DNA from: Anthracocystis setariae
Taxonomy: Eukaryota; Basidiomycota; Ustilaginomycetes; Ustilaginales; Ustilaginaceae
Length of the DNA: 64,000 nt
Direction: 5' to 3'
Assembly: GCA_928724745.1 (NCBI GenBank)
Contig: CAKMXJ010000002.1
Span: 62,001-126,000 of the forward strand
Numbering within the stretch: the first letter of the stretch is position 1; the number at the start of each line of letters is the position of its first letter. The notes under the pieces were generated by a model. It was not told where the DNA came from. It was given only the letters and a program-made list of their open reading frames with translations, and searched no databases. Of this stretch, positions 43,030 through 52,676 are shown piece after piece. The translations under genes were made by a program, and so were the position numbers.

Positions 43030-43575
43030 ATGATTGCACTCACCCGAATGATTCTAATTGCGCTGGGCTTGCTCCTGGTGGTTTTTACGCAATCAACCAT
43101 TGCAGACGCAGTACCTATTCCCGATTATACTGTCAAAGATTATCCGATCGCCAACACCTACTACTGGTTCTCTTCGGTAGAAGTGGGCGTTTGCTACATG
43201 CCGCAAGCCCGTGTTGGTAGCATCAAAGGCGCGCTGCACTGTTCTCACCAGGAACGCTACGATATCGACAACAACTCGTTTACGCTGCCGCAAACTTGCG
43301 TCGCTCTCAAGCCGCTTGGAGGCCCGCTGCATACCGCAGTGCGTGACTCTTGCTCGAACGCCAAGGGAACGTTCAACTTTATCAAACCCGCCGCTAGCAA
43401 CACCGGAGGTCAACAGGCGTACGACACCATCCAGAAGAAAGGCGCCGGGACGGATTACAGTGACCAACCTGACTCCAACGACAAGGAGGGCAGTAACGAT
43501 GACGGAGACAAGTCGGGCGGCGGCGGCGGCGGCGGTGGTGGTCTCCTAGGTGGCCTCGGTGGTCTGTTCGGATAG
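43030..43575 (+). CDS. Small secreted protein with four cysteines and Gly-rich tail
   Basis: A 181-residue protein. The ATG at 43030 gives a strong signal peptide (MIALTRMILIALGLLLVVF, cleavage near ADA at ~27). The mature domain of about 90 residues has aromatic-rich strands (ANTYYWFSSVEVGVCYM) and four cysteines (in GVCYM, ALHCSH, QTCVAL and DSCSN) that could form two disulfides. A charged Asp/Ser/Lys linker and a terminal glycine block (nine Gly, then LLGGLGGLFG) follow. There is no catalytic motif or membrane helix. Size, cysteines and secretion make it an effector or wall-protein candidate; no homologue is recognised. Codon use looks like its neighbours. Confidence 0.8.
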   Translation: MIALTRMILIALGLLLVVFTQSTIADAVPIPDYTVKDYPIANTYYWFSSVEVGVCYMPQARVGSIKGALHCSHQERYDIDNNSFTLPQTCVALKPLGGPLHTAVRDSCSNAKGTFNFIKPAASNTGGQQAYDTIQKKGAGTDYSDQPDSNDKEGSNDDGDKSGGGGGGGGGLLGGLGGLFG

Positions 43576-43867
43576 ATTCACTCCTCCAACGCTTGTCCAT
43601 GGTGGTTTAGCGCGAGTTTGCTCTGTTAGATGTGCCACCTCGTTTCGTTGTTAGACTGCAACGGTTAGGGTTAACAGTGAAAAATGTAGTGCGTGAAAAC
43701 AAGCACCCAAACCGATCGAGGGCGTTTCCCCACACACTTTGGTCGAGCCGCTTGTCGGCTTCTGCTTTAGAGAGAGTGTGAGTGTGGAAGTGCATTTTTG
43801 GAAATTTGGGTTCCGCGGCCGCGGCTGTTGCAGCTCGCTTTGTTTGATTTCTTGACTTTGCATAGAG

Positions 43868-43904
<37 letters not shown>

Positions 43905-44256
43905 CTGTGCCTCCACAGAACACGGTCAGCCAAACCGCAAATCTGCCAAATGCAGTGTGAGTACTGTACCGCTCCAAACAAAATGCGGGGTTGACCCCTG
44001 CTGAGCTGCTCTGAGCTGGTCTCGATGGCGCCCAAAGCTGTTCGCTGCTTTCCATCGATCCGGTCTTTCAATTTAGCCGGCGTTACCGAGCATTGGCCTC
44101 TCACGCAGTTGGGTGTTGCTCGCAAAGTTCACCAACTGCCATCCAATTGTCTGTGTATCCTTCCATCCCGCTTTTTATATCAACCTTGTTGCCCTTCATC
44201 CTCATTTCCGTTCACACCCTTCACCCACTTGCCATTCAACTTTCAAATTCATCACA
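43576..44256. other. Intergenic region and thiolase promoter
   Basis: Contains a (GT)n tract (43871-43903), a GTACTGTACC element at 43961-43970 and a strongly pyrimidine-rich leader (about 44150-44250) just before the thiolase ATG. That leader and the thiolase codon bias suggest strong expression. No gene seen. Confidence 0.6.
43871..43903. repeat. (GT)n microsatellite
   Basis: About 33 bases of uninterrupted GT alternation, upstream of the thiolase gene. It is longer than the GT tract near 40.4 kb. Confidence 0.92.
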
Positions 44257-45609
44257 ATGGCTGCCCGTAAAGCTTACATCGTCGGTGTTGGTATGACCGC
44301 CTTCACCAAGCCCGCAGATCGTGACTATCCCATTCTCGGTCTCGAGGCTGCCGTCAAGGCCCTCATCGATGCCGGTCTCACTTACGATGACATCGAATAC
44401 GCCGCTGCTGGCTACGTTTACGGCGACTCTACATGTGGCCAGCGTGTCCTTTACCAACTCGGTATGACCGGCATCCCCATTGTCAACGTCAACAACAACT
44501 GCTCCACCGGTTCCTCCGCCTTCAACCTTGCTGCCAACGCTGTTCTTGCTGGTCAGGCCGAGTGCGCCCTCGCTGTTGGTTTCGAAAAAATGGCTCCTGG
44601 CTCGCTCTCCTCCGCCTTTACCGACCGTGCCGCTCCCATGGAAGGTACCATGGCCCAGCTCTTCGAAATCGAAGGCGAGAAGGAGTACGAGAACGAAGAC
44701 TTTGGCCCCTTCGCCGCACGTATCTTTGGTGCCGCCGGTCAGGAGTACTGCGAAAAGTACGGTGCTTCCTGGGAACACATTGCCGAGATTGCTGCCAAGA
44801 ATCACCGCCACTCGGCCAAAAATCCTTACGCTCAGTTCCGCGCTACCCCTGACAAGGAGCAGGTTCTCAAGGCGCGAAAGATCACTCGTGAAGTCACCCT
44901 TCCCATGTGCTCTCCCACTTCCGATGGCGGTGCTTCCGTCATCGTCGCCTCCGAGGCTTTTGTCAAGAAGCACGGTCTTGAGGACCGAGCTATCGAGCTC
45001 GCAGGTCTCGGCGTTGCTACCGACTCGGCCCGTCTCTACAACGATCGTTCCCGTATCGAGCTCTCTGGTGCCGACATGTCGCGTCGTGCCGCAAAGATCG
45101 CTTACAAGCAAGCTGGTGTTGGTCCCAACGACATCCAAGTCCTCGAACTCCACGACTGCTTCGCTCCCAACGAACTCGTCACCTACGATGCGCTTGGTCT
45201 CTGCGAGCCAGGTCAGGCACACAAGCTCGTCGAGCAGAAGCTCAACACCTACAACGACGCTGGAAAGGGCTGGGTCGTCAACCCTTCCGGTGGCCTCGAG
45301 TCCAAGGGCCACCCTCTCGGTGCAACCGGTCTCGGCATGATCAAGTACATGGTCGACCAGCTTCGTGGCGACGCTGGTGCTCTCCAGGTCGAGAACGTCA
45401 AGCACGCCCTCACTCATAACATCGGTCTTGGTGGTTCGTGTGTCGTCACCGTCCTCAGGCGTCCGTCTTTTTTCAAGCAGGGCGCTTCCAACTCGGCCAA
45501 ACGTTTCGGCTACAATGCTGGTGACCAGGTCAAATCCATCACGGAAGACGACTTGAACAAGGTCAAGAGCAAGACCCAATTCTCAGACTACCTCCCTGCT
45601 GATCTTTAA
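44257..45609 (+). CDS. SCP2/SCPx-type thiolase (acetyl-CoA acyltransferase)
   Basis: A 450-residue thiolase that cleaves or condenses 3-oxoacyl-CoA. The ATG at 44257 (MAARKAYIVGVGMTAF) follows a pyrimidine-rich leader with CACAATGG context. The nucleophilic cysteine sits in NNNCSTGSSA (~90). The histidine motifs are ELHDCFAPNE and GGLESKGHPLGATG, with HNIGLGGSCVVTVL at the end. This set marks the SCPx-type branch, in which the HDCF motif replaces the usual NEAF. In animals that enzyme carries a C-terminal sterol-carrier domain. Here the chain stops after a 35-residue tail ending PADL, so the SCP2 domain and a PTS1 are both absent. Codon use is strongly biased to C-ending codons, as in highly expressed genes. 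Confidence 0.92.
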   Translation: MAARKAYIVGVGMTAFTKPADRDYPILGLEAAVKALIDAGLTYDDIEYAAAGYVYGDSTCGQRVLYQLGMTGIPIVNVNNNCSTGSSAFNLAANAVLAGQAECALAVGFEKMAPGSLSSAFTDRAAPMEGTMAQLFEIEGEKEYENEDFGPFAARIFGAAGQEYCEKYGASWEHIAEIAAKNHRHSAKNPYAQFRATPDKEQVLKARKITREVTLPMCSPTSDGGASVIVASEAFVKKHGLEDRAIELAGLGVATDSARLYNDRSRIELSGADMSRRAAKIAYKQAGVGPNDIQVLELHDCFAPNELVTYDALGLCEPGQAHKLVEQKLNTYNDAGKGWVVNPSGGLESKGHPLGATGLGMIKYMVDQLRGDAGALQVENVKHALTHNIGLGGSCVVTVLRRPSFFKQGASNSAKRFGYNAGDQVKSITEDDLNKVKSKTQFSDYLPADL

Positions 45610-46827
45610 TCACCAGCGGCGCACGTGCTGCTGATCCCACCACCCGAAATGAGTGTCGCTAAGATGAAGTGATGCAAGGAATGATAAATGTTTACACTGC
45701 AGTTTCTCTCCGTATCGTTTCGTGATCCAGCTACGGCTCCTTTGTGCTGTGTGGAGACACCTTGAATCGTCCAGTGCCATTCGGGCGCACGAGATGGATC
45801 GGAGAACGGCGTGCTTAACCCGAACACGGATCGAGGTTGTCGCGAATGCGGATGCTCGAAACCCAGTTTCAAGAGGGTGGGCGTGAGCTACAGTATGTAG
45901 TTGATCGCTCCGCTGGAACAGGCTGTTCACTGACAACACGGTCCACTTCATTCTGGCGCCTGTCAGAACGTGTGCTTCGGATGGTGGGTGGACATCATCC
46001 GGTTCGTTGCAGCATTTTTCTGAAGTCACATTTGTACCTCCAGCACATCGCTTCAACGTAGTCATGACGATGAATTTGGATCGCACGTGCTGCATCGTTA
46101 CGTAGGGAACCGCACTGCACGGTACAGTAGCCTGCTCGATAGTGTTTGCCCCACGACTGTGCAGACCATCACTTGCAGGAAACGTACAACCGTGCTGGCA
46201 TCATTTGCTCTCCCGATGATGTATTTCCTTCTGCTTCTTCGCTTTCTTCCTCGAGCGGTCCGGATCGCATGGAACCAATCCCGAACTTGCCTCTCTCCCT
46301 TTACACTGATGGTCATGTTTGACTTCACTCGTTGGTCAGCGTGCACCTTCCATCCTCTACTCTAAACCCTACTACCATCGCCAATCGGCAACTGCTGCCA
46401 GTGAAACGCATTACGATCTGAACGCCGCCCACCAACGTTTCGTTCGGCGATCAACCAGTTCTGCTAGCTGGACGGTGCTCGTCAGACCCGCCGGTTCCCT
46501 CTTTGGAGACTAATAAAGGTGGAGAGCAAGGCAAGCTCTGTCTGCCATACTTGTTGTTGCATAGCCATCGACACAGTCTCACAGACAAGACACCGGTCGG
46601 CACCCCGGCGCAGCGACAATCTGCCTGTCCACGTTCGTGCCTGCTCTCCAGCTATCCGCCACTGCACCCGTCTCTGCTTATCGCGCAAGGCAGATTGCGT
46701 CGGCCTCAACTGGAGCGCCAGTCCAGCTAAATTACGCGATCAATCCAGCGCCTTGTAGCGTCACTTCATCACTGGACTCCATCTCTGCCCTGACACGAAC
46801 ACTACAGCGGAAGTCCAAGAGGGTGAT
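45610..46827. other. 1.2 kb intergenic region
   Basis: Downstream of the thiolase and upstream of the multi-exon secreted-protein gene. Single GTACAGTA-type motifs lie at 46121 and near 45893. Short open frames have no supporting features. Confidence 0.55.
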
Positions 46828-47883
46828 ATGCTCAGCGGATACTATCCAAAGCTGCTCTTCATCATGCTACATTGGGGGTTAGCAGCCATCGCCACCTGCT
46901 TTGCCCAGCTCGACGGCTTCGAAAACCTCGAACACATTGCGCAATCCGACGACCTCTCCGGGATCACGCGCACGCTATCGGCCAAAGGAGTGAAGCAGGC
47001 CTTCCGAAAAGCGCCGCAGAAGCTCAAGCTCGGCACGAATGATTTCCTTGGTTCGGGAGTCAAGCGCAAATCCCTCGCGGGTGCATACGGCTCTTCGGCT
47101 GCCGTCGGCGTGGGTGCAGCAGCGATCTCGTACCAGACGATGAACCTCCGTTCCAAGAATCGTGATGCAGATCGAAAGCAACAGAGTGAGTCCATTCCTT
47201 GCATACGAACGAGTCGAGGGTAGTGCTCACCATAGCTGTAGCTTTGGTTTGGGGAGGACAGAAGACATACAGATCAAAGAAGCCATTTGTCGTTCGCTTC
47301 GACAACAACAGCAGATGCAACGAGGTGTAGCTCAGATGCGATTGGCTTCGCCTTCTTCCCCACAATTCCGCTTTGCTAACAGACCCCAGTACGGAGAAGA
47401 AAGTGAATCGACACCGAGGAGGTGGGAGAAGAGGAGACTGAGCGATGAAGCCCTCAACGCGATTGAAGACTACAACAAGATGATCGGCGGAACTGAAGCT
47501 ATCGCCGGAGCATCGATTGCCGTGACGGCAGCGTAAGTAGATTTGCTTTTATTCAAAAAAAAAACGTTTGGTGATCGTGCTGACAGTATCTACTTGAGCT
47601 GCGCACCTGCACAGACATCAAGCAAGCCAAAGGAGCTTGGCTGCTTCGGCCGTATTCCACTGTGAAGAACTCGAACCATTCCTACCTCTAGAGCCCCCTG
47701 TGCTTCCGTAAGCATTCTTTTTGCCTTTGAACATGTGTCACCGTGTCGTCTGCAACTTTCGCCGTATGTATGACTCGAGGTGACAGCCTCAACGATGAGC
47801 GCTACTTCTCGCATCTCCCACGGCGATGCATCGGCAACGTATCGGGAGGTTTCAGCCGGCGGAAGCAGAGTCATTCACTTTGA
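46828..47883 (+). CDS. Probable secreted protein, five exons, function unknown
   Basis: Proposed exons are 46828-47185, 47236-47324, 47390-47532, 47615-47707 and 47787-47883. They join in frame to 259 residues. Intron 1 has donor GTGAGT and either of two AG acceptors six bases apart. Intron 2 has a textbook CTAAC branch ten bases before CAG. Introns 3 and 4 have GTAAGT and GTAAGC donors. The N-terminus is a signal peptide (MLSGYYPKLLFIMLHWGLAAIATCFAQ). Mature parts include a basic region (KGVKQAFRKAPQKLKLG), an Ala/Gly-rich segment, and RRLSDEALNAIEDYNKMIGG. No family is recognised. The last intron is the least certain: without it the protein ends at 47711. Five exons in 1 kb is dense for this genome. 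The gene model is inferred from splice signals and frame only. Confidence 0.5.
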
Positions 47884-49426
47884 CACGGTTGCAAGCCACT
47901 GTGGGCGAGGTTGACTCCTTTCTGGCTCGTATGATATGCAGGTGAAGCCGCCACGGGGCGGTTGATCCCACTATGTGTTGTCAAGCCTCTCCTACCTTGT
48001 TGATTGAATACCCATGTTGATGGCAAGATGTCGAGATGCTTTCTCCACCTCAAGTTGGGCCACCTCGTTGACCACAAGCAAAGGCAAGAAAACGAAAACG
48101 AAAAAAGAAAATCAACTATAAAAAATGGCACCAAAAAGCCAACCAAAGTCAGGCCTAGTCACAAGGCAAGTTGTTCCTAGCATAGCGCTGAGTTTTCGAC
48201 GACCTCTCCATGATGTCGAACGACACCGAAACAGCTGGCTCAAAGATCTGTGTGGGAAGCCATAGCGGGAGTTGGCCGTTCTTGAACGTACTCGGCATTT
48301 CGATGGTAGGCGAGTTGGACTGTTTTTGCCGAAAGGCTACCGATTCGTTGTTTTGTTTCGCTCTCCTTGCACCTGACCATCCTGGATCCGAGAACTACGT
48401 AGGATGCTCAAAGCACTTAGCCACAAAAATGCGGCAGCGGTGATGCGCAACCGGAGACCCTGCTCCACACTTTCACAACGGTGCAAATGGCATCGAAAGG
48501 CGCACACAGAGAGAGCGGCAGTGAAGAGGAGTCGGCTAGGCAAACTTCCGCGTGTGGGGAAAGCTGGCTGCACAATCGGAGAGTTGAGGCGCGGAGAAAA
48601 AGAGTGGCATCGTTCTGCAGCTCACCAAGCCAAGTCGAGTTGCGCCAGCCTCCCGCATTGATACGTGCAATTCGTTGTGAGCCCCGCATATTGGGGTAGA
48701 GGTCAGGTCAGTACAGTCCAGCTCGGTAGCTGTGCGAGCTTTATGCACGGACACAAGCTTGCTAGCCTTTTCTCTGACGTACTTGGAGCCTTGGCCGACC
48801 GTCCCGTGTTCTTGTCCAAGGTCGTCAAGCTCGAGGTTCTATGCGGGAGAGCCCCGTTCGGAACAGTCAACTCGGGGCTTCCTCCCGCCTATTGAGTCGG
48901 AAACCTTGCCACAGTCACTCAGCATTGGCTAGTTCGCTTTCGGCTTCGAGTGACTGATCGTGGTGTTTATGTGTGCGCGCACACGACATCGCTGGCTCCA
49001 CGCTACGCTACCTCGAAAAAAAAAACCGCGACAATGTTGCGTTCTTACATCACATGGCTGTCTGATGCCCGAGCGAGCGGTAGCCTTCCTGACATGTCTA
49101 GGCAAGCATATTCGAGCCGGTCCCAAATGGCCGCACTGCCGCAATGTGATTGTTGGTCAGAATTGTCGTCGCAGCTGCGGTAGGTCCGCACATTCTTGTG
49201 CTTTTGTCGGCTTAGATCACTGACTAGCATGACTCCTATACGGATGCCGTATGGGCCATATTTGATACGCCACCTCAAGCGATATATAGCGACCCTGCCT
49301 CGACCTTGACCTCGAACACCTCACACACCAAAGCAGATAGCCAACAGCGACAAAGAAAATTGTAGCTTGCCAGAATCAACGCCAACTCCAATCCAATTCA
49401 ACCATACAAGAACCCGACAAGCGAAA
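47884..49426. other. 1.5 kb intergenic region
   Basis: No supported gene on either strand; open frames under 95 codons lack domains. The last 150 bases are the alcohol dehydrogenase promoter and leader. Confidence 0.55.
49281..49290 (+). promoter_or_regulatory. TATA box of alcohol dehydrogenase gene
   Basis: GATATATAGC lies about 140 bases before the ATG at 49427. It is followed by an A/C-rich leader (CACACACCAAAG, ATACAAG) without intervening ATG, the pattern of a strongly expressed glycolytic-type gene. Confidence 0.5.
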
Positions 49427-50545
49427 ATGGCTCCCGCCGCCACCTCTGACCGCTCGCACCATGCACAGGACCCTCGTGAGCAGCAGCTCCAAATCTCGGG
49501 TCAGAACCGAGTTGCTATCTTCGACAAGCAAGGCGGTCCCGTCTCTGTCAAGGGCATTCCCATCCAGCGCGAGCTCAAGCGCGGTGAAGCCCTCGTTCGT
49601 GTCATCTACTCGGGCGTCTGCCACACTGACCTTCACGCCATGCTTGGCGACTGGCCCTTGGACAACAAGCTTCCGCTCGTTGGTGGCCATGAGGGTGCCG
49701 GTGTCGTCGTTGCTCTTGGTGAGGGTGCCGACCAGTATGTCAAGGTCGGTGATCGTGTGGGCATCAAGTGGATCGCTACGAGCTGCCTGAACTGCTCCTT
49801 CTGCAGGACCGGTGCCGAACCCAACTGCCCGCATGCTCAGTGCTCGGGCTTCTCGGTCGATGGCTCGTTCCAAAAGTACGCCGTCAGCTATGCCAACCAT
49901 CTCTCGATCATCCCCGATGCGCTCCCGCTCGATCAAGCTGCGCCCATCCTCTGTGCTGGCGTCACTGTGTATAAGGCGCTGAAAGAGGCACAGCTGACTC
50001 CGGGTCAGTTTGTGGCCATCCCTGGTGCCGGTGGAGGATTGGGCCACCTTGCTGTCCAGTATGCCGTGGCCGCTGGCTACCGCGTGATTGCGATCGACAC
50101 GGGCGCAGACAAGAAGCAGCTCTGCGAATCGCTCGGAGCCGAAAAGTTTATCGACTTCAAGTTGTCCAAGAACCTGGTGGACGACATCAAGGCGGCTACT
50201 CACGATGGGTTCGGTCCGCAGGCGGCCATTGTGGCTGCCTCCGGTGCGGCAGCGTACGAGCAAGCGCTCGACTACATTCGTCCACGCGGTGTGCTCGTCG
50301 CCGTCGGTCTGCCTGGTAACACGGATATCAAGGCCAACGTATTCTTCACCGTCTTCCGCTCGGTCCGCATTGTCGGATCGTACGTGGGCAACAGACAGGA
50401 CGCCCAAGAGGCTCTGGACATTGCAGCGAGTGGAAAGGTCAAGACCGTGTTTAGAACGTTGGGTCTCAGCCAATTGCCTCAGGTATATGAAGATATGCAG
50501 AGCGGTAAGATTGCCGGTCGTATCGTACTCGACATTGACCAGTGA
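49427..50545 (+). CDS. Zinc-dependent alcohol dehydrogenase
   Basis: A 372-residue medium-chain dehydrogenase interconverting ethanol and acetaldehyde with NAD. The ATG at 49427 (MAPAATSDRS) is in AAAATGG context. The catalytic zinc site uses Cys65 (YSGVCHTDLH) and the GGHEGAG histidine. The structural zinc loop is CLNCSFCRTGAEPNCPHAQC. The coenzyme fold has GAGGGLGHLAVQYA and then VIAIDTGADKK, whose aspartate selects NAD over NADP. The C-terminus ends GRIVLDID. This matches fungal Adh1-like tetrameric enzymes. The leader of ~25 residues before the core is a little longer than in yeast Adh1 and has no mitochondrial character. Codon use is strongly biased, consistent with high expression. Confidence 0.95.
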   Translation: MAPAATSDRSHHAQDPREQQLQISGQNRVAIFDKQGGPVSVKGIPIQRELKRGEALVRVIYSGVCHTDLHAMLGDWPLDNKLPLVGGHEGAGVVVALGEGADQYVKVGDRVGIKWIATSCLNCSFCRTGAEPNCPHAQCSGFSVDGSFQKYAVSYANHLSIIPDALPLDQAAPILCAGVTVYKALKEAQLTPGQFVAIPGAGGGLGHLAVQYAVAAGYRVIAIDTGADKKQLCESLGAEKFIDFKLSKNLVDDIKAATHDGFGPQAAIVAASGAAAYEQALDYIRPRGVLVAVGLPGNTDIKANVFFTVFRSVRIVGSYVGNRQDAQEALDIAASGKVKTVFRTLGLSQLPQVYEDMQSGKIAGRIVLDIDQ

Positions 50546-50656
50546 GGTATTCTCAAGATTGGATCAGAACTGCTCAGTCTCGTCGTTGTGTCAACAGCCG
50601 AATTGCATGGTGTGGTTTTCAGCTCTATTGCAGGTGTGAAACGAATCGTTGGAGGT

Positions 50657-50995
50657 TTATACAGCCTTGTGCCTGGTTTAAAATCTACACAGCGCCATAG
50701 ATGGGCGAATAGGCTATTGAGGTGTAGAATACTGCGTTGGCAGCTGCTGGGTGCTTTGTAGAAGATTATACAGTCTTGTGCCAGTGTTACAGTATATACA
50801 AGTAGTGGGAGTTGTGGTCAGGCTGTCGAGGTGTGTTACTCGGGCAAGTACTGCATTGGTAGCTGCGGGGTCGTGTGAAATGGCATGGTGAAGAGTAGAC
50901 GATTTTGCACGGGGATTACAGTAGTACAAGCTGGAGAGAGGTGTGTTACTTGGGCAAGTATTGCATTGGCGACAGCTGGTGGGTGGCTTGAGGCG
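50657..50995. repeat. Degenerate ~110-bp tandem repeat, three units
   Basis: Three related units lie head to tail, with matching landmarks at 50719, 50828 and 50938 (spacing 109 and 110). The shared landmark is GAGGTGT... followed by a TACTGC(A/G)TTGG(C/T)AGC-like core. On the minus strand the three units read as PTQYSTPQ, PMQYLPE-stop and PMQYLPK-stop. The last is the true C-terminus of the seven-helix gene. A second landmark, TTGTGCC, recurs upstream of each core at 50668 and 50776, in altered form near 50904. Confidence 0.7.
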
Positions 50996-51812
50996 AGCTG
51001 GGGACTTTGCCGGAATCGGGGCTAGTGGCTCTCTCGATGTCATCGTTTCGCACGTTGTGAGTCTGTTGGTGGGCGACAACTTTGGCCAAGATAAAACCTA
51101 GAGCGGTGTAGACGAGCAGGGCTGCGTATTCTGTGATGTACTGGAGGATGAGTTTTGCCCAGATGTTTTTGGGTTCCAACAGGGTTCCTGAGAAGACGAC
51201 GTAGACGGACCAAGCCGTGCGGATGAGTATGAGAGGCAGAGCGACGAGGATACTGATACGGATCAGTTTGGCTTCTCTATCCGTGGCTTTGGCCAACCCG
51301 AAGATGGCAAGAAGTGCGATGGTGAGCATGAGCACGAGGTAGAGGATAGCACCGACTTTGGTTTCGACGGGCAGTTGTGGGTTGACCACTTGACCTTGGT
51401 CATTGACAAAGTTGACACTGGTGTAGCCGACGATGATGCAGATGAGTGCAGCTAGGTTGATCAGGTTGAGCAGCTTTGTGATTTTCTGCGTGCGACTCTG
51501 GCCTTGGGCAGTCTGGAAGGTGGAACGTGAACGGGAGTAGAATGCCAGCGAGGCAGAGAATAGGAAAGAGAGTCCAACGGATTGCAAGATGCTACCCCAG
51601 ATCGAGATGGTGATGTTGGTGTAGTTTTGCTTGTATTCGTACACGAGTAGGACGTTTCCAACCAGATGCGTCAGCGAGAAGAGGAGGAGCGAGATGAAGC
51701 CCACCGTCTTTCCAAACCCATGCTTGAGCACGTTGACCACGTTGAGCGTTGCCGCGATCACGTAGAGCGGGATGAACACCGTGTCGATAATCACTGATTC
51801 CGGCCACGCCAT
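50946..51812 (-). CDS. Seven-helix fungal membrane protein (DUF7702-like)
   Basis: A 288-residue protein starting MAWPESVIIDTVFIPLYV at the ATG at 51812. Seven hydrophobic helices are visible, among them VIAATLNVVNVL, VGFISLLLFSLTHLVGNVLLVY, ILQSVGLSFLFSASLAFY, LLNLINLAALICIIVG, AILYLVLMLTIALLAIFGLA and ILQYITEYAALLVYTALGFILA. Short polar loops and a ~45-residue polar C-terminal tail (THNVRNDDIERATSPDSG) complete it. This fits a family of fungal integral membrane proteins of unknown role (DUF7702). The 7-helix layout also resembles receptors, but no receptor motif is visible. Its last 12 codons lie in a unit of the degenerate tandem repeat extending into the 3' flank. Confidence 0.75.
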   Translation of the reverse strand: MAWPESVIIDTVFIPLYVIAATLNVVNVLKHGFGKTVGFISLLLFSLTHLVGNVLLVYEYKQNYTNITISIWGSILQSVGLSFLFSASLAFYSRSRSTFQTAQGQSRTQKITKLLNLINLAALICIIVGYTSVNFVNDQGQVVNPQLPVETKVGAILYLVLMLTIALLAIFGLAKATDREAKLIRISILVALPLILIRTAWSVYVVFSGTLLEPKNIWAKLILQYITEYAALLVYTALGFILAKVVAHQQTHNVRNDDIERATSPDSGKVPSSPQATHQLSPMQYLPK

Positions 51813-52234
51813 TGTTACTGGTGTCGAGCTGCTTTGGTGCGAGTGTGACGATGTGGGTGAGAAAGATGGACCTTCTTACAAAGGAAGCTGTGTCTGAAGA
51901 ATTGATGATGAACGGATAATGGAATGCTCAAAGCCACACAGACTTATATGCTTTTCAGCATGGTTGATGAGTTCCATCGATGTACAGTACACCCATGCAC
52001 GTCAATGGGATCCATCCAAGATCCCGGAAAAATACCATGCTGCGAGCTGGGCAGCTGTCACATTGTGTCCGTTTTGGGCAACGAGCAACGTGAGACATGC
52101 GCAGACTTGGTGCCTGGTGGTTCCTGAGCCAAGATGAAAAGCGCCGCCGACAGAGCTACCGAATAGCGCCTAGCGGCTGTGTGCATCAAACGCGCTGAAT
52201 CCGACCTTCCCGTTCCGAAACAAATACATTCCGG

Positions 52235-52263
<29 letters not shown>
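52235..52263 (+). repeat. Poly(A) homopolymer, 29 bases
   Basis: Twenty-nine consecutive A on the plus strand. Another run of about 21 A lies about 65 bases on (52330-52350). No retroelement body or target-site duplication was seen next to either. Confidence 0.9.
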
Positions 52264-52269
<6 letters not shown>

Positions 52270-52329
52270 AACGTCCAAGCCGAGCAAACGCATTCATTTA
52301 GTTCGTCGGCCTCTTCGCCGCTCTCGCGC

Positions 52330-52350
52330 AAAAAAAAAAAAAAAAAAAAA
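52330..52350 (+). repeat. Poly(A) homopolymer, 21 bases
   Basis: Second A tract of the pair between the seven-helix gene and the second MFS gene. Confidence 0.9.
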
Positions 52351-52676
52351 GATATTCGAGTACCGCCGGGCTGTGTCTGACAGAAGCTTTTTTTTCGGCA
52401 GGAAAATCGGCACCCATCTTGCTCGGCAGCTTGCTCGGTAGCTTCATCGTTGGCTTTGAGCGCAGTCACTACCTCCCCAACCCGCCCCCCGCCGGCCTCT
52501 GACTCACTGACCCAACTTCACCCAAAGTCAATACTTCGAACCCTCCTCCCACGATCTATGCACAGCCAACTCTTCTCCCAGCTCGACACACACTGTCACA
52601 GACGATATGAAATGCATGCGGTGTATTGCCTGTGAATGCGATCTAAAATGCAGTGTGTAAGATCGATCGCCTGCTT

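Larger units (their letters stand above)
51813..52676. other. Intergenic region with two poly(A) tracts
   Basis: Upstream region of the seven-helix gene and downstream region of the next MFS gene. It contains TGTACAGTACACC at 51981-51993 and the two A runs listed separately. No gene seen. Confidence 0.6.

Noticed and set aside
44236..45579. 447-codon antisense open frame opposite the thiolase gene
   Set aside because: The thiolase has strong C-ending codon bias, which removes stops from the antisense frame. The antisense protein is Val/Gly/Leu/Glu-rich with no domain. A similar 365-codon frame lies opposite alcohol dehydrogenase (49376-50473) for the same reason.
50546..50766. Stop-codon readthrough extension of alcohol dehydrogenase
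   Set aside because: The frame after the TGA stays open for over 70 codons, but it runs into the degenerate tandem repeat, lacks the known leaky-stop context and ends without a targeting tag.
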